Below are positions 23,268 through 29,958 of a DNA stretch of 36,606 nucleotides, one piece after another (the first letter of the stretch is position 1; each line of letters begins with the position of its first letter). The translations under genes and the position numbers were made by a program. Source of the stretch: Lutibacter sp. (GTDB lineage: Bacteria > Bacteroidota > Bacteroidia > Flavobacteriales > Flavobacteriaceae); assembly GCF_013041805.1 (NCBI RefSeq), contig NZ_JABDRI010000050.1, positions 1 through 36,606 on the forward strand, given 5' to 3'. The notes under the pieces are model-generated. The model worked only from the letters and a program-made list of their open reading frames with translations, was not told where the DNA came from and did no database searches.

Positions 23268-24779
23268 TTATAAACTATTTAAGTATCCAATAATTGCTTT
23301 TCTAATGTCCTTTGCTACATCCGTTTTCTTATTTTCATAAACTTTAATAACCTCTTCATTATTAGGTGTTAAAAATGGAATATCATATCCTTTTAATAAA
23401 TAATCACTAAACGCAACTTTGTATACTTTAGCATCAACAATTTCTTTGTAATTTACTTTCCATAGCTTCATTGGCTCATCATAACTCACATTATAACGTT
23501 GTAAATAAGCACCTTTACCTGCTTTCAATCTACCATAATTTAAAACTTTTTTAAGCAAACTCCCTTTTAATTCTACTTTAAGAACTTCGCCTCCAAAGGG
23601 TAATACTCTAAAAATATCTATACCAGTAATATCACCTTGTAACTGGTCATCAATTCTAATAGACCCTCCATTAACTAAAGCACAATCTACTTCATTATTA
23701 AAACTATACGCCATAGCCTTTCCGATTAATAAACCTAAATTTGTTTGCTCACTTCTAATTGGAGTATCTCTTCCGTCTAATGGCTCATTAGCTGTAAAAA
23801 TTACAGCATCTGGGTTTGGAAGAATTTCTTTTATTTTTTCATCCAACAAAACATTCCATTTCTGAACAATATTGTCAACACCTTCATCCATACCTGTTTC
23901 CTTGGTAATTGGAACCAATTCGGAATTTATAATTGTTTCTTTTGTCTTTTTGTTGTAGCTAATTCTATGAACATATACTGTTTTTGCATTTGCATCAGCC
24001 TTCGTAATTTTAGAGTTCCCAACTGGAACCGACATATTTACATGTTCGTGACCTCCCATAATTAAAGGTACATCAGGTAGCATATTTGCGACCAATTCAT
24101 CTTGATCAATAGCTAAATGTGTTAAGCCAAAAACAACATCACAAGTTCTTGCTAAATTGTTATACGCAAATTTAGCTGACTCATAAAAATCACCATAATC
24201 CACATAGTCTTTCGGGTTTGAGTTTAAAGTGGCACTAAAAAAACCTATCTCTATTTCTTTACCATTTTTATTTTTTACTTTAAAGGTTACTGTTTTTGGT
24301 AGTTCTATTCGCAAGCTGTCCTTAACAACTGCAAAACGTTCAGTAGTGCTATCTTTTAATTTATGCATTGGATTTGTTGCAATCCACTGAAAATTAGATT
24401 CGTTTAATCGTTGCTGCAATTCTTCTTCATTTAAATCAAACTCATGATTTCCTAAGGCTACTAAGTCAAAATTCATAGCATTCATTACTTCAATCATTTG
24501 TTTTCCTTTAATTCTCTCTCCTTTATATTTTAAAGTTCCTAATAATGACGGGTTTAAAAAATCTCCAGCCAAAAACATAAAAGTGTTTGGGTTTTCTTTT
24601 AATAAATCTTGATGTAATTTTTCAACTCTTGCCATTCCTCCTACTTTACCGCCTTCTAATGGTGCGATTTCATACACATCATTGAGTTGTAAAAAAGTAA
24701 AATTTATAATGTCGTTTTTTGTTGAACAAGAAGCAAAAAATAGACTAATAGCAACTAAAATATAAAGTATTTTTTTCAT
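23268..24779 (-). CDS. 5'-nucleotidase / 2',3'-cyclic phosphodiesterase lipoprotein
   Basis: This two-domain metallophosphatase has 503 residues. The N-terminus is a lipoprotein signal ending FFASC (Cys18), so it is anchored outside the cytoplasm and probably salvages nucleotides. Metal-site motifs are LQLNDVYEI (30-38), GDFLNP, GNHEFD (109-114) and GGHEHVN. The first motif has Tyr where many members have His (D-x-H). The C-terminal substrate domain has ALVNGGSIRIDDQLQGDIT and VLPFGGEVLKVEL. It is the last gene after the porin and flavoprotein genes, 50 bases behind the small membrane protein. Confidence 0.93.
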   Translation of the reverse strand: MKKILYILVAISLFFASCSTKNDIINFTFLQLNDVYEIAPLEGGKVGGMARVEKLHQDLLKENPNTFMFLAGDFLNPSLLGTLKYKGERIKGKQMIEVMNAMNFDLVALGNHEFDLNEEELQQRLNESNFQWIATNPMHKLKDSTTERFAVVKDSLRIELPKTVTFKVKNKNGKEIEIGFFSATLNSNPKDYVDYGDFYESAKFAYNNLARTCDVVFGLTHLAIDQDELVANMLPDVPLIMGGHEHVNMSVPVGNSKITKADANAKTVYVHRISYNKKTKETIINSELVPITKETGMDEGVDNIVQKWNVLLDEKIKEILPNPDAVIFTANEPLDGRDTPIRSEQTNLGLLIGKAMAYSFNNEVDCALVNGGSIRIDDQLQGDITGIDIFRVLPFGGEVLKVELKGSLLKKVLNYGRLKAGKGAYLQRYNVSYDEPMKLWKVNYKEIVDAKVYKVAFSDYLLKGYDIPFLTPNNEEVIKVYENKKTDVAKDIRKAIIGYLNSL

Positions 24780-24829
24780 ATTGTTTTTTAAAGAATTACA
24801 AAATTACGCTATATTATTTATAATAGAAA

Positions 24830-25327
24830 CTAAGAGTAAGATTTTAAAAATAATAACTGATAAACAATTAAAAATGTAGAAATTATAAAAGTAAAAGTCA
24901 TTAACCCTCCTGAAAAAACAATAATATACTTAAACCATAATACACCACTCCATAGAACATAAATACCTCCAAAAGTTAAAATAATTGAAACAAAAGGCTC
25001 TATCATTAAAAAATATTTTAGCTTTTTATTGATTGAAGTAGTGGCTAAAATTAAGGAAATTAAAAAGAAAATAACAGACATTGAAAGTATGTGACCATGA
25101 ACAATTGTTAAAATTTCTCGTTCATTTTTTTTGAATTTCATTACTTCATATTCTTCATCATCTTCATTCCCTAAATAATGTTTTTCAATACTTGCTGGTT
25201 GCATAGCTGTAGTATTATTTACAAAACTTAACCCACCAAAATATCCAACACTTAATACTGAAATAAATACAAGAATTAATGCTTTAATTTCTTTCGGAAA
25301 TTTATGAATAAGTCCATGTATTTCCAT
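24830..25327 (-). CDS. Four-helix membrane protein, partner of FMN-binding protein
   Basis: I do not recognise a named family. The 165-residue protein has a hydrophobic helix at about 16-34, a polar extracytoplasmic stretch rich in Asp and Glu (GNEDDEEYEVMKFKK), then three more helices (about 72-93, 103-122 and 131-160). Helix 2 begins VHGHILSM, two His near the membrane face. Its ATG overlaps the stop of the FMN-binding gene by one base, so the two are translationally coupled and very likely work together. An electron-passing or anchoring role for the flavoprotein is an inference; no haem or quinone site is proven. Confidence 0.82.
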   Translation of the reverse strand: MEIHGLIHKFPKEIKALILVFISVLSVGYFGGLSFVNNTTAMQPASIEKHYLGNEDDEEYEVMKFKKNEREILTIVHGHILSMSVIFFLISLILATTSINKKLKYFLMIEPFVSIILTFGGIYVLWSGVLWFKYIIVFSGGLMTFTFIISTFLIVYQLLFLKSYS

Positions 25328-25851
25328 TATAGTTGCTCTTTATTGTTTAATATAGTGACTGTTTTTAAAAGTTTATTTACTTCATTCATCATAGATTTTA
25401 CAGAAACTGTAGCTCCTGAAATCCCTGCAATATCATGTTGATATTCTAAATTTTTATCAGAAGAAGTTCCTTCAAATTGTCTCAACCATCTTTTACTTCC
25501 AACTTCACCGCCGTGATCTTCTCTATACGCAACAACTTTTACTTTTGAAACTATTAACTCTTTATTAAAAATAACAATAAAATCAAAAAAATCTGCTTTT
25601 CCATATGCATTTCCAAAGTAATAATAACCTACTACAACATTATTGTGAAAAATTTTAAAAAAGTTCGTATCATTTAATTTAATAGGTAAAATGTTATTCA
25701 CCTCAGAAGAAATAGTTAAAGATTCTTTTGAAAATGCTTCGATATTAAAAACTGATAAAATTTCTTTTTTAATTATAGCATCTACTCTTTTTGATGTTGT
25801 AAAACTTGACGAAATACATACAATTATAAATATGGTTATTATTTTTTTCAT
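25327..25851 (-). CDS. Exported FMN-binding (flavinylated) protein
   Basis: The 174-residue protein has a signal peptide and an FMN-binding domain of the RnfG/NqrC type. The flavin-attachment motif is AGISGATVS (about 142-150); Thr148 would carry FMN through a phosphoester bond placed by ApbE. The residue before the motif that is often Asp is Ala here, with Asp three residues earlier. The protein should move electrons in the periplasm or at the cell surface. It lies 137 bases behind the porin gene and overlaps the membrane-protein gene that follows. No apbE gene is in the window. Confidence 0.85.
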   Translation of the reverse strand: MKKIITIFIIVCISSSFTTSKRVDAIIKKEILSVFNIEAFSKESLTISSEVNNILPIKLNDTNFFKIFHNNVVVGYYYFGNAYGKADFFDFIVIFNKELIVSKVKVVAYREDHGGEVGSKRWLRQFEGTSSDKNLEYQHDIAGISGATVSVKSMMNEVNKLLKTVTILNNKEQL

Positions 25852-25907
25852 AAGATTATTGTGCTTTTATTAATATTTGATAAAAAGTTTAGGTTGATAA
25901 TCTAATT

Positions 25908-25952
25908 AAAACATTTTAAATATCGATTATTTGTTCGAATCTAAAATGCTTT
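25908..25952 (-). terminator. Weak hairpin between porin and flavoprotein genes
   Basis: In the minus direction AAAGCATTTTA can pair with TAAAATGTTTT (one G-T pair) around a long loop. It might partly stop transcription after the porin gene. The T-run is poor. Confidence 0.3.
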
Positions 25953-25988
25953 AACTAACTTAAGATATAATTATTTAATTTAGATTCT

Positions 25989-27182
25989 TTAAAACCAAAC
26001 ACCTACGCCTGCATTAAACTGTTTTTTAGTATCACTATCAACAACCGCATTGCTAAAGAATTGGTAATCTACTTTAAAAACAACTCCATTGGCAACTTTA
26101 TAATCCAATCCAAAAGTTATTTCATCTCTATCGTAAGCTTTATTTTTGGCTAAATCTCCAACAGTTTCAGCATGTGTATCGTATTTTTCGTATCGTACAA
26201 ATGGGGTTAATTGCTGATCTTGTTTTAATGGAAAATTATACGCAATTTCTCCATACATACCAATCATTTGTGATCCAAGATCTTTATTATTAAATACATT
26301 ATAAGCATCCGTATCCGATAAATCTGTATAAATATATTGACCTCTTAATTCTAATTTTTTATACACATAACGTGCATCTAACCCTAGCATAGAAATGCCA
26401 ACTGTACTCTGTTCTAAAGAAGTATCATCAGTTTGTGTCTTACCAAAATAACCTGCTAAACCAAGTCTTAAACCTCTAATTCCATAATAATCAAATTTTG
26501 TAGAAAAGTTAGCTGATGTTACTATAGACTCTGCTCCTTTTTGACGACCTTTACGTAATCCATCAGAACCTCTTAAAACTCCAGCTCCCTCTTTATAAGA
26601 GATAAAACCATTAAAAATATACGCTTGGTATTTTAATGATGCACTGTTAATGTTTCCCGTAACGCCAATACCCAATTCTCTCCAAGTTGTTGGTACAATA
26701 TACTTATCAACATTAGGGCGCTCAACTCCGCGATATGTAGTTGGTTCGTGAAATTCATTGACAATTCCCATAGGCACCAACATTAAACCTGCTAATACGT
26801 TTATAGATGGTGCTACTTTATAAGCCACATAGGCTTGTTCTATAAAAATTTCCTTTACGTGCTCTACTTCAATTTCAGTTAAAAAACTTACTTTATCACT
26901 AAATTTATAGGCAAATAATAATACCAATCTATGCACATCAATATTCCCAGGTGTAGACCCATCTGATTCATTATAATCAATTTGACCGTAACCACCTAGG
27001 GTTATACCTTTATCTATTGGTGTGTTCAATAAGCGTTGACCCGAATTAAAATAACTACTTCCATCTCTTTGCTGAGATTGAAATTGTTTAATTGAATCTT
27101 GTAACTGTAGGTTTGAATTCTGTTGTGAATATCCAAAAAAGCTTGCCAATAATAATGCAAGCACTAATCCTTTATTTTTCAT
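25989..27182 (-). CDS. Outer-membrane porin (phosphate-selective-porin-like)
   Basis: This outer-membrane beta-barrel has about 397 residues with a signal peptide ending near GYSQ. An N-terminal coiled stretch (LQDSIKQFQSQQ) is followed by GITLGGYGQIDY, the usual first strand, alternating polar/hydrophobic strands throughout, and a C-terminal Phe (GVGVWF) as needed for barrel insertion. It resembles Bacteroidota porins annotated as phosphate-selective porin O/P; the true solute is unknown. The frame extends upstream to 27248, but a -7 box (TAATTTTG, 27224-27231) lies inside that extension, so the ATG at 27182 (MKNKGLV) is the start. It heads a set with flavoprotein, membrane protein and 5'-nucleotidase. 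Confidence 0.9.
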   Translation of the reverse strand: MKNKGLVLALLLASFFGYSQQNSNLQLQDSIKQFQSQQRDGSSYFNSGQRLLNTPIDKGITLGGYGQIDYNESDGSTPGNIDVHRLVLLFAYKFSDKVSFLTEIEVEHVKEIFIEQAYVAYKVAPSINVLAGLMLVPMGIVNEFHEPTTYRGVERPNVDKYIVPTTWRELGIGVTGNINSASLKYQAYIFNGFISYKEGAGVLRGSDGLRKGRQKGAESIVTSANFSTKFDYYGIRGLRLGLAGYFGKTQTDDTSLEQSTVGISMLGLDARYVYKKLELRGQYIYTDLSDTDAYNVFNNKDLGSQMIGMYGEIAYNFPLKQDQQLTPFVRYEKYDTHAETVGDLAKNKAYDRDEITFGLDYKVANGVVFKVDYQFFSNAVVDSDTKKQFNAGVGVWF

Positions 27183-27223
27183 TTTCAATACTTGTTTTAA
27201 TTTAGATTTAAATAAATACAGTA

Positions 27224-27231
27224 CAAAATTA
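27224..27231 (-). promoter_or_regulatory. -7 box of the porin gene
   Basis: TAATTTTG on the minus strand matches TAnnTTTG. Transcription would start about 35 bases ahead of the ATG at 27182, which decides that start. No -33 TTG is clear. Confidence 0.45.
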
Positions 27232-27339
27232 TGTAACTTAAGATACATATAAAAGGTTTATTTAGAATAATTCTTAATAGTATGACATAAATCATATTAT
27301 TAAAATAATTAAAAAAATATTATGCTGAGAAAGCTGAAA

Positions 27340-28203
27340 TTACAAATTCATGAATATTTTTAAAGCCTCATTATAAGCACTTTCAAAACTCATGGCTTGA
27401 ATATTTGTAACAGCCTTTTGTTGTGTGAAGTATGAAACAAGTTTTTCAGTTGGCATGTTACCTGTTAAATCATCTTTAGCCATTGGGCAACCTCCATAAC
27501 CTTTAATAGCTCCATCAAATCTATTGCAGCCTGCTTTATACGCAGCATCAACTTTTTCGAACCAAGTTGTAGGTGTAGTATGTAAATGCGCACCAAACTC
27601 AATTTTAGGATATTCAGGAATTAAATTTGAAAAAAGATGCTCAATAATTTCAGGAGTTGAACTCCCAACAGTATCAGATAAAGATAATATTGTAACACCC
27701 ATTTTTGAGAGTTTTTCAGTCCATTGTGAAACAATCTCAACATTCCAAGGATCACCATAAGGATTTCCAAAGCCCATTGATAAGTAGGCAACCAATTCTT
27801 TATTTGTTTTTGTTGAAATATTTAAAAGTTCATCTAATAAATCAATTGATTCTTGAATTGTCTTTCCTGTATTTCGCATTTGAAAAATTTCTGAAATCGA
27901 AAAAGGATATCCTAAATAATCAATTTCTTCAAACTGAGATGCATCGTCCGCACCTCTCTTATTCGCAACAATTGCTAATAATTTACTTTCTGTTTTACTT
28001 AAATCTAATCTAGACAACACTTCAGCGGTATCGCGCATTTGAGGAATTGCTTTGGGCGATACAAAACTTCCAAAATCAATGGTATCAAAGCCAACACGCA
28101 ATAAGGAATTTATATATTGAGCCTTTGCTTCAGTTGGAATAAAATGTGATTTTATGCCTTGCATAGCATCTCTCGGGCACTCTATAATTTTAACATTTTT
28201 CAT
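27340..28203 (-). CDS. Hydroxymethylglutaryl-CoA lyase-like enzyme
   Basis: The 287-residue TIM-barrel protein belongs to the HMGL-like pyruvate/CoA lyase family; the assigned reaction is cleavage of HMG-CoA to acetyl-CoA and acetoacetate in leucine breakdown. The metal and catalytic Arg-Asp lie in IECPRDAMQG (7-16), metal His residues in FGAHLHTTPTTW, and the active-site Cys in GYGGCPMAKDDLTGN. The last motif differs from GGCPYAPGASGN of well-studied enzymes, so substrate specificity is uncertain. It lies 24 bases behind the LysE-type gene, and its own -7 box in that gap would give a leaderless mRNA. Confidence 0.85.
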   Translation of the reverse strand: MKNVKIIECPRDAMQGIKSHFIPTEAKAQYINSLLRVGFDTIDFGSFVSPKAIPQMRDTAEVLSRLDLSKTESKLLAIVANKRGADDASQFEEIDYLGYPFSISEIFQMRNTGKTIQESIDLLDELLNISTKTNKELVAYLSMGFGNPYGDPWNVEIVSQWTEKLSKMGVTILSLSDTVGSSTPEIIEHLFSNLIPEYPKIEFGAHLHTTPTTWFEKVDAAYKAGCNRFDGAIKGYGGCPMAKDDLTGNMPTEKLVSYFTQQKAVTNIQAMSFESAYNEALKIFMNL

Positions 28204-28210
28204 CCTTGTT

Positions 28211-28218
28211 CAAATATA
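28211..28218 (-). promoter_or_regulatory. -7 box of the HMG-CoA lyase-like gene
   Basis: TATATTTG on the minus strand, eight bases from the ATG at 28203, so an mRNA from it would be nearly or fully leaderless. Confidence 0.4.
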
Positions 28219-28227
28219 CAAAACCAA

Positions 28228-28845
28228 TTAAGAAAATAATATAAAAAATGCAATACCTACAAACACTAAAATTTTAAACCATTTGATATTAGAATTGAAT
28301 CTTGGATGATTTTTTAAATACACAGCAAAACTTCCAGAAAGCACTGAAACCATAGAAAATATGAATAATGCTTGTAGCATAAATAAACCGCCTAATACAT
28401 AAAACTGAATAATTGTACTTTGCGCAGAACTATATAAAAAACCAGGAAAAAAGGCCAAAAAGAAAATAGATACTTTAGGATTTAAAACATTCATTATAAA
28501 TCCCTGTTTAAACAATTTGAGTAACCCTTTTTTTGCTGCTTTTGTTGTTAATAATAACTCTTCATCAGATTTAAAAGTTTGATAAGCGATATAAAATAAA
28601 TAGAGTGCTCCAAATAATTTGATTCCAAAAAATAAACTTTCAGATTGTTTGATAATTGCGGAAACACCAAAAGCCACTAAGGTTGTATGAATAATAATAC
28701 CTGATACTAATCCTAATGAAGTTGCAATTCCAAATTTTTTACCATTTGTAATACTTTGTACTAATACATATATAATGTCTGGACCTGGCATTATTGTCAA
28801 AAGCATAGAAGCTCCTATAAATGATATGAGAATTTCGTAATTCAA
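28228..28845 (-). CDS. LysE/RhtB-family amino-acid exporter
   Basis: The 205-residue inner-membrane protein has six hydrophobic helices. The family signature is near the start, MPGPDIIYVL (about 19-28), followed by the GIATSLGLVSG helix and NPKVSIFFLAFFPGFL. Such proteins export amino acids or derivatives; the substrate is unknown. The start must be TTG at 28845, one base after the pyrD stop codon, since the first ATG lies inside helix 1. It is thus probably coupled to pyrD. Confidence 0.9.
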   Translation of the reverse strand: MNYEILISFIGASMLLTIMPGPDIIYVLVQSITNGKKFGIATSLGLVSGIIIHTTLVAFGVSAIIKQSESLFFGIKLFGALYLFYIAYQTFKSDEELLLTTKAAKKGLLKLFKQGFIMNVLNPKVSIFFLAFFPGFLYSSAQSTIIQFYVLGGLFMLQALFIFSMVSVLSGSFAVYLKNHPRFNSNIKWFKILVFVGIAFFILFS

Positions 28846-28846
28846 A

Positions 28847-29881
28847 TTAATTTTTTGCCAAAATTGCTTTATTAATTTTTTTAATTAGTGAAGGACCTTC
28901 ATAAATAAAACCTGTATAAATTTGAACTAAATCAGCTCCTGCGCTCAGTTTTTCAAGTGCATCTTCTGAAGAATGAATACCTCCCACACCAATTATAGGA
29001 AAAGATTTATTAGATTTTTCGGCTAAATATTTTATTACTTGTGTGCTTCTGTCTTTTATAGGTTTTCCACTTAAGCCTCCATATCCAATTTTATCTAATT
29101 CTTCTTCTGTAATCTTTAAACCTTCTCTACTAACTGAAGTATTAGAAGCTATAACACCTTCAATTCCAGTTTCTTCAACTAGTTCAATAATTTCATCTAA
29201 TTGTACTGTATTTAAATCAGGTGCAATTTTTAATAATATAGGCTTTTGTTTGGGATACGTATTATTTACTTTCTGAACTTCAGTAATTAATTCTATTAAA
29301 TACTCTTTATCATTCAGTTTTACATGACTACCAACATTTGGACAGCTTACGTTTAACACAAAATAATCTACATAAGGATGCAATTCTTTAAAACAAGTTA
29401 CATAATCTTCAGTATAACTATTTGGTAGTGTTGCCGTATTTTTTCCAATATTACCACCAATTATTACTTGACCATTGTTCTTTTTTAAATTTTTAATTAC
29501 AGCCTCAATACCATTATTATTGAAACCCATTCGATTGATCAAACCATTATCCGCTTTTAACCGAAACACTCTTTTTTTAGGGTTTCCAACTTGTGCTTTT
29601 GGAGTTACTGTTCCTATTTCTATAAAACCAAAACCAAAATTTACCAATTCGTTATACAATACAGCATTTTTATCAAAACCCGCAGCTAAACCAACAGGAT
29701 TTTTAAAAGTAAGTCCAAACAAAGTGCGTTCTAATTTTTCATCGTTTACTTGATATAAACTTCTAAAAATAAATGGTATACCAGGAATTTTTGAAACTAT
29801 TTTTATAAGTGAAAATGTAAAATGATGAATTTTTTCTGGGTCAAAAAGAAAAAACAAAGGCCTAATAATACTTTTATACAT
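28847..29881 (-). CDS. pyrD: Dihydroorotate dehydrogenase, class 2 (quinone)
   Basis: This FMN enzyme oxidises dihydroorotate to orotate in pyrimidine synthesis and passes electrons to quinone at the inner membrane. The N-terminal helix pair ([19 protein letters not shown]) marks class 2. FMN-site motifs [48 protein letters not shown] and GVGGI are all present. Where E. coli PyrD has the base Ser in SSPN, this protein has Cys (LNVSCPN, residue 180), the residue typical of class 1. I chose the ATG at 29881; the longer frame from TTG at 29899 starts inside the -7 box TAATTTTG. Confidence 0.95.
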   Translation of the reverse strand: MYKSIIRPLFFLFDPEKIHHFTFSLIKIVSKIPGIPFIFRSLYQVNDEKLERTLFGLTFKNPVGLAAGFDKNAVLYNELVNFGFGFIEIGTVTPKAQVGNPKKRVFRLKADNGLINRMGFNNNGIEAVIKNLKKNNGQVIIGGNIGKNTATLPNSYTEDYVTCFKELHPYVDYFVLNVSCPNVGSHVKLNDKEYLIELITEVQKVNNTYPKQKPILLKIAPDLNTVQLDEIIELVEETGIEGVIASNTSVSREGLKITEEELDKIGYGGLSGKPIKDRSTQVIKYLAEKSNKSFPIIGVGGIHSSEDALEKLSAGADLVQIYTGFIYEGPSLIKKINKAILAKN

Positions 29882-29896
29882 TGAATATGGTTTGTA

Positions 29897-29904
29897 CAAA
29901 ATTA
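29897..29904 (-). promoter_or_regulatory. -7 box of pyrD
   Basis: TAATTTTG on the minus strand. It abuts the terminator of pheT and leaves a leader of only a few bases, which supports the ATG at 29881. Confidence 0.5.
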
Positions 29905-29909
29905 AAAAA

Positions 29910-29945
29910 AAAGCCTTTAGAAAAAATTTCTGAAGGCTTTTTAAT
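29910..29945 (-). terminator. Intrinsic terminator after pheT
   Basis: AAAGCCTT pairs with AAGGCTTT, extended by GAAA/TTTC, with T-runs on the minus strand. It sits 18 bases after the pheT stop codon. Confidence 0.85.
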
Positions 29946-29958
29946 TAAGTAATTTTAA

